In this document: positions 1 to 9,699 of the stretch, in pieces | Position numbering within the stretch: position 1 is the first letter of the stretch | Layout of the letters: each line of letters begins with the position of its first letter | Assembly (NCBI GenBank): GCA_028583415.1 | Contig: CM053276.1 | Location: 7,408,663-7,472,662 of the forward strand | Direction: 5' to 3' | Source: Protea cynaroides | Lineage: Eukaryota > Streptophyta > Magnoliopsida > Proteales > Proteaceae | DNA: 64,000 nt | The notes under the pieces: model-generated | Databases searched by the model: none | Seen by the model: only the letters and a program-made list of their open reading frames with translations | What the model was told of the DNA's origin: nothing | Program-made: the position numbers and the translations under genes

Positions 1-1492
1 TGGGGAAAGTTCCAGGGAGGGTGTGGTCGCATGTGTGCTAGCATGGTATGCGACCACACATAGCGACCACACACCCTATAGTCGCAGAAACTGAGACCAT
101 AGGTGCAGCCGCACCTGTGACCACTTAGCTTCTAGAAGTCTGAATTGATGAAAATAAACTCTAATTTAAAATCTACAAATTTATTAGGTTTTCAAGTGGT
201 CTAAAAGTGATTTACAAAGCTTGGACGATGAACAATCATCGACCAAAGGTGAGGGAACAAGACCTAAACTAATTGGTTAATAACTAACTGTTTTACTTAT
301 TGAGTCCAATACCATGAATGATTCTATGCTTGTATACTTGTAATGTGCATTTCACATGTCATCCAATATTTTTGCTATTACTGCTCATGCATATTTAATT
401 CTGTTTATTTATAACATGATAATGATGATAATGTTAGGAATAGGCATGTGAATGTATGTGTGTGGTTAGTGTGCTTGATGCGAGTAGAGCATCAGGGGGA
501 GGACGTGACACTGTGGTTCATCCTGGTCACCAGACTCTAGCTCTATCTCTACTCAAGTCTTGCCCACTAACATCGTAGTATCACCATTACCTTAGTAGAA
601 CTATTATGTCGTAGGGCATCAGGGGAGGTGGTCTCAGACTGTGTAGTCTCTGACTCTGCCGGGGGGCTTTAGCTCTATCTCTATGGACGTATTGAGGGAT
701 GTTGAGGTGAAGCCTTGGATGCATTGATTGACATTAGAATTGATTAGTTACGAGCCCAATTTGCAAGCCCTCTCTAATAGGGGCTTACGTGTTCGTATGG
801 GTAGGGCATCAGGGGAAGTGTTATGCGGCGTTTGATCCGGGAACTTTAGCTCTATCTCTATTCCATGACGGGTACATGTGGGACGACAATGGTGTTTGAT
901 CCATTGGGCGACTTCACACACTCGTGTATAGAGGTGCGGCGGCCACCAAACCTTTATATAGCACATTGCAAACTTATAAACCAGACCAAAGATATGAATT
1001 GAATGCATGCATAAGTTTGTTGCATTGTTTTGTTTACTCACTGAGCTCAAGTTGGAGAGCTGACCCTCGTGTGGGCAATTCTTTTAGTTTCTGATGTTGC
1101 AGGTATTACGGTTGAAGATTATGTCGACACACCAACATATGAACAAGTGGCGACTATGGATGAGCAAGCTGTGGAGGACTATTATGATTCGTTAAATGAG
1201 CGTTTTAACTATGGATGCGCTTAGTGTTTAACTTCCGTATTTGGATATTTGTAATATATATTAAATTATGTTTTGGTTACTTGGAGATAACTGGAATATT
1301 AATTATTTATCATGATTAGACCTCAGTTCATTATTAATAGGACTTCCCCTAGTTACTTTACTATCTATGATTAATGTGGAATGTGTTTTAGTTTAACATG
1401 GTTGGCATAGCCTATACGAGATCCTGGTTAAACCGTTGATTTATTGACGGTTCATCACACCATTCTGGTTAGACCAGAATTGGGGTGTGACA
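1..1492 (+). mobile_element. Tekay/Del-type LTR, right part (copy a)
   Basis: This is the right-hand 1.5 kb of an LTR whose full paralogue is at 7146-9515. It ends in GGGGTGTGACA at 1492, followed by CGGAT (1493-1497), the same 5 bases that flank the full copy. No internal retrotransposon coding sequence follows, so it reads as a solo LTR that was duplicated together with the surrounding locus. It contains three blocks that pair GGGCATCAGGGG with AGCTCTATCTCTA, typical of this LTR family. The start is cut by the window edge. Confidence 0.8.
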
Positions 1493-1676
1493 CGGATGAC
1501 GTAGATGAAAACAACCAAAGCGAATCCTATCCAACACCTGAAAATGTAAGGGGTCGACTTTTCCAGCAGAGTTTGGTACCGACAACACACGGCGTAACTC
1601 CACCCGAAAACGGATTAAAGCTCGACGATTGATTGTCTCCTCCACCACCACTACCACTGACGGCGAGAAATTCCAT
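1493..1676 (-). pseudogene. RER1: RER1-family first coding exon, copy 1 (5' part only)
   Basis: On the minus strand an ATG at 1676 opens a glycine/serine-rich N-terminus. After a one-base frame change the text reads WSYAV, RYQTLLEKSTP, RCWIGFALVV and IYVIR, the conserved N-terminal cytosolic and first membrane segment of RER1. RER1 proteins are small four-pass Golgi membrane proteins that return escaped ER membrane proteins to the ER. The exon stops at the CGGAT target site where LTR copy a begins; the rest of the gene must lie left of the window. The internal frame change and the LTR insertion make this a pseudogene. Copy 2 differs by a few substitutions, for example TPY in place of TPH. Confidence 0.8.
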
Positions 1677-3774
1677 GTTTTTTTCACGTCGGCTTTCTGA
1701 GATTTCTCTTTTGCTCACTTCTCTTCCAGATCTGATTTAGACTTCCGAGTCCTCCTCAACTTGATATGAAAAATCAGAAACACCACTTACCCAATAAAAA
1801 ACTCAATTTCTAGAAAATCAATAGGGAGCTCTGATATTTGGGAAATGTGATGCCGTTTTAAGTTGCAAGGAGAGTTCTGAACATCAAAAGGGTGCTCTAG
1901 ATGAGAAAGGAGAAATGAATATGAGAGAGAGGAAAGATGAATTTAAGTACATACTTGTGTGGTGCCATTTGCGATAGAGGAGACTGGAAGAGGGGACAGC
2001 TTTAAAGGCAACTTTGAGAAGAGAAGGGTGGTCATAGTTAGAGACGAGAGAACAGAAGTTGTGATGGGTGAAGAGAGACAAGCACTTTGTTCGCTCAAAT
2101 TTTGTCCAAGAATAAAAGAACCTCTAGAAGGAGAGATGGACAAAGAAATGTTTTTTTTTCTCAATAATAGTATAAAGGTAATAGTTAGTGAGGGTAAAAT
2201 AGTTAGTTCACTTTACAATTTGGGCATTTTGGATATTAAAAGTTAAACCTTGTCTTTCAGTCATCAGTTAACGGAAAATGACTAATGGATTAGATATTTT
2301 TATGATTTGCTTTGATTTTAAAGGATGTCTTTGTAATTGTTTAAAACATTTGGAGAACTATAGGGGAAGTATTCGTAATTTTCTCAAATAAAACTGATAC
2401 TAAAGAGAGCCCAAGCAATAAGAATATTCCATTTTTTGACTGAAAAACTCACTTTCATAAGATCCCTTCATGGTAACTCTAACAAAGAAGTGAAGCCAAA
2501 TCATTCCCAACTTTTAACCCCAAAAAAAAAAAATCATTCCCAACTTTTCTCATGTTGCTTTTTAGGGTTTTCAAGAAAGAGGTTTTTCACGCCCACAGAT
2601 ATGGTCTCTCCAAATCAAGTAATTAGATTTTGAATCTATGGCACAGTTTCCCATTTATTCAAGTTTTACCTAGGTCAATCCTCAAGGGATACTTACATGT
2701 TCTCTGTGGGGGATTTCTTCATCGTCCATGAGTGTGGTATTCACTAGATATGGGTGGTGGTGGGATTTCAGAAAATAATCATCTCCTATTGTTGGGTTCC
2801 TCAAGTCGTGATCTAGCGACTGGAGTTCAGCCGGTGTCCCTATCGATGTATACACACCTGGTGAACTCTAGCTGCTGGATCACAGTTGGAGTCCCTCTAA
2901 TGACAAGATACAATTTAAGTATTCAGATCCCGTGGAGAATACACATACTAATAAATGATCGATTCTCAAAGAAAGCAAAGGTCCAAGTTCAATTTTATTT
3001 AATTGAAAAGTGGGGTAGGAGAGATACTAACAGATCAGGTGGCCATTTTCACAGCTAGTTGAAGAGACGAGCTTCACATGCAACTATCGAAAATTAATAG
3101 AAAACAGTGGCCAGTAGCAATGGAATGAAAGCATCCATCGCTATTAAAAAATACGAAAATACTATTAGGAAACCAAGGAATGAAAATTGGCCAAAAAAGT
3201 CATACATGATTGAACACACAGGATCCATTAGAATGTCCAAGTTCCCTGGTATCCCTTACAACACTCCAAAATTTCAGTCTCCATCGAACCTACTGTGTGG
3301 TACAACACAGTCCATATATAACCCACTGGACAAGCCCATCCGCAGAACCTGCTCCCTTAGAGTAACATCACTAAAAGACTACAAAATAGTTAGTTTGTCT
3401 ACATATGACCTGCCTGGTAATGCTTTTAGAAACAAGATGGTAGAAGGATGAATTTTCTTCTTTTAACAAGTTGTTTGTATAAATGTGTTTTGAAATGAGT
3501 GGTTTTACATGAGGGCATCTAATAGAGGTGAGATTTTTCATTCACGAGGATGGAGTGGTCATTTCACATTTTCTGTATCTGGGCGCAGATTCTACGCAAC
3601 ATGATAGCCTTTTTTTTTCCATGTGTTTTCTACATAATACTTATGTTTCAAATTGCTCTAAGATTTTACAGTTTCTCACACTCGACACTAATGAGGTGTA
3701 AAATATGGTATCATTAATGAATGACCCATATGGTCGACGAGGAGAGAAAATGTCACAAGAGATCACATTGGCAT
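1677..3774. other. 5' flank of the RER1 remnant, no gene recognised
   Basis: This is upstream DNA relative to the minus-strand RER1 start. A short open frame around 3107-3451 is shared with copy 2 but has no ATG start and no recognisable domain. The sequence is AT-rich, with simple A runs near 2521. I see no RNA gene and no further transposon end here. Confidence 0.5.
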
Positions 3775-4510
3775 TGTGGGGATTTTTTTCTCATTATCAA
3801 TTTGGGTTGTATTTTATGGATTTTTATTAAATAAAGTTTGAAAATAAAAATATGTTTTGTTTTGGTTTTCTCGGTATGAGGCTAGTGAAGTGAGGTTAGT
3901 GAGATCAGAACCCAAGACCCATTGGATGGGTTGAGTTTTAATTTGGCTTCTATTGGGTCAGTAACGGTTCAATCCATTTGACCTAAAATTGTTAGATTGG
4001 TAACAGTTCAACCCGTTTGACCCGGTTCATTAAAGTGTCTTTACAAGAGACACATCCTTTGTTTGTAAAGACATGTTAATTTAAAGGGACACACCCTTCC
4101 TCAAGGGATGTCTTGAAAAGACATGTTCTCTTCTATAAATAGAGGAGGAGGAAGCCTTAGAAATGGTCAGAAGAACTAAGTTTTTCTTGATTCTTTCTCT
4201 CTCACTCTCTCTCCTTCTTTGTAAGTATATACCGAGGATATTCCCCTATGTTTTCTGAAACATCGTTATTTTATCGAAATTACATTACCATCTTGCATTT
4301 GAGTTAAACACAACTCCGAAGTACTCGAAGGGGCGCATTAGACTAGTGCGCGCAGGTTTAATGCGGGAAGCCGAGAAGCTGCTTTATCTTGGAGCCAGAT
4401 TTGCATCAAAACCTGGTAGCACCATTGCGGGCAAACTCTATCTTTAGAACAATATCGCTTGTAATACGACTCAACTTCAAACTCATTATCAATTACAGTC
4501 TTCTTTAACA
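3775..4510 (+). mobile_element. Possible old solo LTR or promoter-bearing repeat (copy 1)
   Basis: The segment begins TGTGGGGATTTTT and ends CTTTAACA, compatible with LTR termini. It has a good TATA box (TATAAATA at 4134-4141) followed by a CT-rich leader. Direct repeats of the kind GGTTCAACCCGTTTGACC and GACATGTT occur upstream of the TATA box. No convincing 5-bp target duplication flanks these ends, so the boundaries and the identity as an LTR are inference. The same block is present in copy 2 at 11791-12525. Confidence 0.3.
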
Positions 4511-5176
4511 GATCATTGGAAGCATGATATCAAATAAGTGGTTCTCATTTAAAGTTTTCCTTTCATATTTACAACAATTTGTCTACCAATTAGGAAAAGG
4601 GTTTTTTGTCCAACTGCATCACACCTGTACCAACAGAGAGACCAATGGGAGCACACGCACAAACATCCAACTAAGTGTCAGGGTTTTCATTTCACCCATT
4701 TTGCGTAAGGGTGACAATATCAAAACCTTAAAACCAATTATTAAACGGTTTAATTCTACTTTAAAAATGAAACCATTTAGTTAGAGGTTCGATTCCAAAA
4801 CCGTTTAAACAGTTTTTTTGCAGCTATTAAAATTGACTAAAACTTCCCTTTAATCACTTAGTGCTAAATGTCTATATTTGGAGTAATAAATTTTATTTAA
4901 TGTTTTTCATATGGCATACTTCTAAATCATAAACCCATGCACTTTCATATATGATTAAAATTAATTTAATGTTTTCCTTGGCTTTCCCTCACTATGTTCC
5001 TAACACTTTTCCTCTTCCTCTTCCTCTAAATCATTTAAAAATCAAAAAAATCAAAATATCAAAATCGATTAATAATGGATTTTATAAACATTTTAAAACA
5101 GTTTAATACATACTTCAATGTGGTTCATCCTCAAATCAAAACCACACCATTTAACAAGTTTGTTTGTATGTAATAC
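4511..5176. other. AT-rich spacer, no gene recognised
   Basis: This is low-complexity AT-rich DNA with a CTTCCT-type microsatellite near 5005 that differs in length from copy 2. There are no coding or transposon signatures beyond the target duplication of the following LINE. Confidence 0.5.
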
Positions 5177-5195
5177 AGACAACAGACTACCCGCC

Positions 5196-6200
5196 TTTGT
5201 GGAATGTGGGGTCGTCCATCGTGTTTGGAAAGTGGTTTCCCTGTGGTTTGCCATCACATGGGTTAATGGTGTATCGATTTCTAATTTGCATCACTAGTGG
5301 CGTAGTGGCGTAGGAAAGCTCGAATAGCTCCTCTCAAAAACATATGGAAAGCTCTCTTTTTATTGTCCTGGTTGTAATCTGGAATGTGAGAAATGCATGC
5401 TGTTATAATGATAACACGATATCTATTCATCATCTTCTTGGGTAGGTATCTAAGAAATGTCAGGGTTTGACTGAAGTTAAACCTTGTACTATTTGGTCGT
5501 TGAAAGACTTGCAGGTGGCTCTCTGTCTGAAGCTAAAGCAAGGTTTGGCGAAAACCCCTACCACTATAGAGTTGTTTTGGCAACCCCCTATAGAAGTTGG
5601 TGCAAAGTTAATGTCGATGGATGCAGTCTAAGGAACCCGGGAGTGGCCTCATCAGGAGGTGTCATTCGTGACCATCGAGGTGCAGTGCTGTTGGATTTTA
5701 CAAAGTATATTAGTGTGATATCTATTTATAAAGCTGAACTTCATGGAGCTATCAGAGGTCTTCGTGCAGTGGCTGCCTTAGGATACTAAAATATTTGGAT
5801 TAAGAGTGATTCTAAAACAGTGGTATCCTACTTGTGCAGTAATAGGATTCCATGATTTGTTTAACAGGAATGGTTAGCACTTCAATATGAGCTTGAAGAA
5901 AAAAGAATTTGCTATTCCCATTATTTTCATGAGACTAATATTGTGGCAGACATATTAACTAAGAAAGTTACTCATGGTAGAAGGTATTCTGCCTGGTATA
6001 ATTGTCTGAATTTTATTAATCGTAAAATAGTTTGGGATGCTTCACATCGACTAAGATTTTGATTTTATTAATTTTTTCTTCTTTCCCCTAATTAGAAGGC
6101 TGCTGATGGCAATGCCAGATGTGGCTTTCTAGATATTTGGGTGTCCTTGGATCTCGTACTTTTTCTTTTATTTTAATTCAAGGGACTTTTAGCAATAAAA
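5196..6200 (+). mobile_element. 5'-truncated L1-type LINE, copy 1
   Basis: The insert is flanked by a perfect 19-bp target-site duplication (5177-5195 and 6201-6219, ending CTACCCGCC) and ends in an A-rich tail, both hallmarks of target-primed LINE insertion. It holds only the last kilobase of the element: the end of the reverse-transcriptase zinc-binding region and the RNase H-like domain. It resembles the LINE at 16080-17614 in order and sequence. Its presence at the same site in copy 2 shows that it inserted before the tandem duplication. Confidence 0.88.
5550..6060 (+). pseudogene. LINE C-terminal RNase H-like domain, copy 1 (broken)
   Basis: Translation shows WCKVNVDGCS (first acidic residue), a KAELHG glutamate block and IKSDSK (third acidic residue). 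It ends with the plant LINE tail motif WDASHRLRF. This is the RVT_3 type RNase H carried at the C-terminus of plant L1 elements, where it degrades RNA in RNA/DNA hybrids. In-frame stops after GY near 5787, again near 5855 and at the end make it non-functional. Copy 2 (around 13570-14100) has different small indels. Confidence 0.75.
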
Positions 6201-6219
6201 AGACAACAGACTACCCGCC

Positions 6220-6527
6220 AAACAAGAAGCTTCTTCCTAGCAATTATTTGCACTGACTCTTGAATTTTATCTTGAATTTTAGAGTATTTTAACGAAGTTG
6301 ACAAAACAGCTCGGGTAACGTAAAACCCTAGGTGTTATTGCTGGACCGAGTGTCATCTATCTCCATCAGCTTAATAAAACTGCATCCGTCAACGTCCTCC
6401 CAACTGTTTTTTTTTCCATAAAGTCCATGGCCCTTTTAGTTGTTATTCATTATTAGTGGGGACCCACAAGTGTTGTACCCGCTGAATTAGTCAACACAAG
6501 GTGCGGTCGCAAACAATTCAATAAAGG
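6220..6527. other. Flank between LINE and MITE, no gene
   Basis: Shared with copy 2 at 14254-14515. Nothing coding is recognised. The segment contains the empty site (CTGAATTAG, 6482-6490) that is occupied by the MITE in copy 2. Confidence 0.6.
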
Positions 6528-6536
6528 CAGTGAGGG

Positions 6537-6685
6537 GTATAAAAATCCTCTCCCACCCACTTATCATCGGCTAAGAACGAGATTTCAGTCGGTCTACTTC
6601 CCAATATATTGATAGGCAGACCAATTGATCCCCAGCCCTTGGATCAGCGACAGAAATCTCTTGCCGCAGGAGAGGATTCGATTCC
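6537..6685. mobile_element. 149-bp MITE with 9-bp target duplication (copy 1)
   Basis: Absent from the corresponding place in copy 2. It is flanked by CAGTGAGGG (6528-6536) and CAGTGAGAG (6686-6694). Its ends, GTATAAAAATCCTCTCC and the reverse complement GGAATCGAATCCTCTCC, form an imperfect terminal inverted repeat. A 9-bp duplication points to the Mutator superfamily. It is too short to code and is the reverse complement of the MITE at 14525-14673. Confidence 0.85.
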
Positions 6686-7145
6686 CAGTGAGAGAGTTGG
6701 AGAAGAGAGAGAGACTAGATCCTTGTCATTCCAGTTGACATGATTGGTTCAGATCCAACTGTCATCTGCTGTTAATCAATCCTAATACTTTTATCAAAAA
6801 AAAAAAAAAGAAAAAAGAAATGCACGTATCTTAATAAAAGAAGAAAAACACTTAGCAATTTTGTAACCCAACTTAAAAATTAAAAGAGGGCCAAATATTA
6901 GAGAGAGAAAGAGAGAGTGAGAGAGTGAGAGAAAAGTGACAAGTACACCAAAACTTAAACTCAAAAAGGCGGCGAACGAAAAGGCAGAACTCGTCAGAGC
7001 TTCTGGGGGGAAGGGCCGGTCCTTCAGCGAGGTCTTCAATCTTTGGGTCAGACTGAGAGGAGAGGAAGGCGATGAAGAGGTTGAGGATGTAGATGTCGAG
7101 TTCATAGGAGATGAAGTAGAATACCTGGACGAATAGCACACGGAT

Positions 7146-9515
7146 TGTAAGACCCGTAGTGCACTAACCGGTTTTACCACCTTGTATCAGGTCTTCCTAT
7201 CATGGTCGGGCCAAGCGGACCAAGTATGTGAAGAAACTACAAGGCTAGGTATGAAATTGAACCCAAAATCATCTAATTAGGAGTGTGTGGTCCCATACCT
7301 AAACAGGGTCGACCACACCTCAGAATAATGCGACCACTGGAGTTTGGGACGTGTGGTCATAGTTTTTGGATGTGTGGTTGACGGGTTCTGTGACCTCATG
7401 TGTGACCACATGAAGTCAAACTGACTCCATGATTAGAAAACCTTCCTCATCCGAAGGGGGTTCTTTCTTAATCTAAGTAGGACACTATATGGAGGGTTTT
7501 CCTCTATATATAGGACGTCCCTTAGCCTCTTTCTTCCTTTTAGAACTCAAACTGGAAGAGAGAGAAAGAAAAGAGAAGGAAGAGAAGAAGAATTGAAGAG
7601 GAAAACTAAGAGAAGAAAATTCAGAAAGAACTCTGATTCTTCAACAAGTTTAAGATATGAAACATTCCCCACATCAGTTGAATACCTAGAATAGATCATG
7701 GAGGAGATAGTGATTCAAAGTGAGACCCCAATCATAAAACTATGGACAAATTCTAAGAGATCCATGGAGAGAATCTATTAGGATGATGGATTATGTAAAA
7801 TATGGATTTTAAACCATAGAACAATCATAGGAAGGATCATGATGATAAGCCAAAGAATCAAAACACGAAGGAATTGAGTTGAGAGTGGAAAAGTCAACCA
7901 TCACTCGTGTGGTCATAGTTTGATCGACTACACGAGGCATATATGATCGACCACACGCCCTCGGGAAAGTTCCAGGGAGAGTGTGGTCGCATGTGTGGTC
8001 GCATGGTATGCGACCACACATATCGACCATACGCCCTGGGGAAAGTTCCAGGGAGGGTGTGGTCGCATGTGTGCTCGCATGGTATGCGACCACACACCCT
8101 ATAGTTGCAGAAACTGAGACCACAGGTGCAGCCGCACCTGCGACCACTTAGCTTCTAGAAGTCTGAATTGATGGAAATAAACTCTAATTTAAAATCTACA
8201 AATTTGTTAGGTTTTCAAGTGGTCTAAAAGTTATTTACAAAGCTTGGACGATGAACAATCATCGACCAAAGGTGAGGGAACAAGACCTAAACTAATTGAT
8301 TAATAACTAACTGTTTTACTTATTGAGTCCAATACCATGAATGATTCTATGCTTGTATGCTTGTAATGTGCATTTCACATGTCATCCAATATTTCTGCTA
8401 TTACTGCTAATGCATATTTAATTATGTTTATTTATAACATGATAATGATGATAATGTTAGGAATAGGCATGTGAATGTATGTGTGTGGTTAGTGTGCTTG
8501 ATGTGAGTAGAGCATCAGGGGGAGGATGTGACACTGTGGTTCATCTTGGTCACCAGACTCTAGCTCTATCTCTACTCAAGTCTTGTCCACTAACATCGTA
8601 GTATCACCATTACCTTAGTAGAACTATTATGTCGTAGGGCATCAGGGGAGGTGGTCTCAGACTGTGTAGTCTCTGACTCTGTCGGGGGGCATTAGCTCTA
8701 TCTCTATGGACGTATTGAGGGATGTTGGGGTGAGGCCTTGGATGCACAGATTGACATTAGGATTGATTAGTTGCGAGCCCAGTTTGCAAGCCCTCTCTAA
8801 TAGGGGCTTACGTGTTGGTATGGGTAGGGCATCAAGGGAAGTGTTATGCGGTGTTTGATCCGGACACTTTAGCTCTATCTCTATTCCATGACGGGTACAT
8901 GTGAGACGACAACGGTGTTTGATCCATTGGGCGACTTCACACACTCGTGTATAGAGGTGCGGCGGCCACCAAACCTTTCTATAGCACATTGCAAACTTAT
9001 AAACCAGACCAAAGATATGAATTGAATGCATGCATATGTTTGTTGCATTGTTTTGTTTACTCACTGAGCTCAAGTTGGAGAGCTGACCCTCGCACGCGCA
9101 ATTCTTTTAGTTTCTGATGTTGCAGGTATTACGGTTGAAGATTATGTTGACACACCAACATATGAACAAGTGGCGACTATGGATGAGCAAGCTGTGGAGG
9201 ACTATTATGATTCGTTAAATGAGCGTTTTAACTATGGATGCGCTTAGTGTTTAACTTCCGTATTTGGATATTTGTAATATATATTAAATTATGTTTTGGT
9301 TACTTGAAGATAATTGGAATATTAATTATTTATCATGATTAGACCTCAGTTCATTATTAATAAGACTTCCGCTAGTTACTTTACTATCTATGATTAATGT
9401 GGAATGTGTTTTAGTTTAATATGGTTGGCATAGCCTATACGAGATCCTGGTTAAACCGTTGGTTTATTGATGGTTCATCACACCATTCTGGTTAGACCAG
9501 AATTGGGGTGTGACA
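7146..9515 (+). mobile_element. Solo LTR of the Tekay/Del-type family (copy b)
   Basis: A 2,370-bp insert beginning TGTAAGACCC and ending GGGGTGTGACA, flanked on both sides by CGGAT (7141-7145, 9516-9520). No internal coding region is present, so it is a solo LTR. Assignment to a Tekay/Del chromovirus comes from copy d, where the typical internal 3' end (GGGGACGAAATTTC and a purine tract) directly precedes the same LTR start. A short AT-rich promoter-like stretch (TATATATAGG, near 7505) lies in its first 400 bp. Minus-strand open frames within it recur in other copies but are interrupted and look like by-products of repeated motifs. Confidence 0.85.
7949..8100. repeat. 76-bp tandem repeat of GGTCGCA/TGCGACC hairpins inside LTR
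   Basis: There are two consecutive 76-bp units (7949-8024 and 8025-8100). Each holds the palindrome GGTCGCATGGTATGCGACC within copies of TGTGGTCGCA and CGACCACAC. The same position in LTR copies c and d has different but similarly palindromic GACC-rich sequence, so this block evolves quickly. Confidence 0.8.
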
Positions 9516-9699
9516 CGGATAACGTAGATGAAAACAACCAAAGCGAATCCTATCCAACACCTGAAAACGTGAGGGGTCGACTTTTCCAGCAGAGTTTGGT
9601 ACCGACAACACACGGCGTAACTCCACCCGGAAACGGATTAAAGCTCGACGATTGATTGTCTCCTCCACCACCACTACCACTGACGGTAAGAAATTCCAT

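Larger units (their letters stand above)
1..6795. repeat. Tandem segmental duplication, copy 1
   Basis: This stretch matches 8037-14835 almost base for base, in direct orientation, at an offset of about 8.02 kb with small indels. The match covers the right part of an LTR, the start of an RER1-family gene, a long non-coding flank, a LINE insertion and about 300 bp beyond it. Divergence is a few per cent by eye. The right end lies at the A-rich run near 6795. After it copy 1 continues into RER1 exon sequence (6800-7145), while copy 2 continues into unrelated DNA. The left end lies outside the window. Confidence 0.95.
6947..9699 (-). pseudogene. RER1: RER1-family gene remnant, split by a solo LTR (copy 2)
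   Basis: The minus-strand exon starts at the ATG at 9699-9697. It reads a Gly/Ser-rich N-terminus and then WSYAV, RYQTLLEKSTP, WIGFALVVFIYVIR down to 9516, is interrupted by the LTR at 7146-9515, and resumes at 7145. It resumes in the same frame as FVQVFYFISYELDIYILNL, then SSDEF and RRLFEFKFW, ending at 6947 before a GT splice donor. These are the RER1 signature segments; RER1 cycles between Golgi and ER and retrieves ER membrane proteins. There is a one-base frame change between the N-terminus and WSYAV. Replacements at normally constant sites (GFY to VFY, RRLPEF to RRLFEF) also indicate decay. Later exons would lie left of 6800 but are cut off by the duplication junction. Confidence 0.82.

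Noticed and set aside
3107..3451. Open frame shared by both duplicates (also 11124-11510)
   Set aside because: No ATG at its start, different lengths in the two copies, and no recognisable domain. Sharing is explained by the recent duplication.
3775..4510. Confident call of this block as a solo LTR
   Set aside because: TG...CA ends and a TATA box are present, but the flanks do not match as a target duplication, so it was kept only as a low-confidence feature.
6936..7136. Plus-strand acidic open frame over the RER1 exon
   Set aside because: It is the antisense shadow of the minus-strand RER1 exon, which has a clear family match and splice donor.
8657..9073. Minus-strand open frame in LTR copy b, with partial counterparts at 748-1050, 49384-49781 and 54561-54788
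   Set aside because: It recurs because the LTRs are related. The frames are interrupted or shifted at different places, and the text is dominated by translations of the repeated AGCTCTATCTCTA block. No domain.
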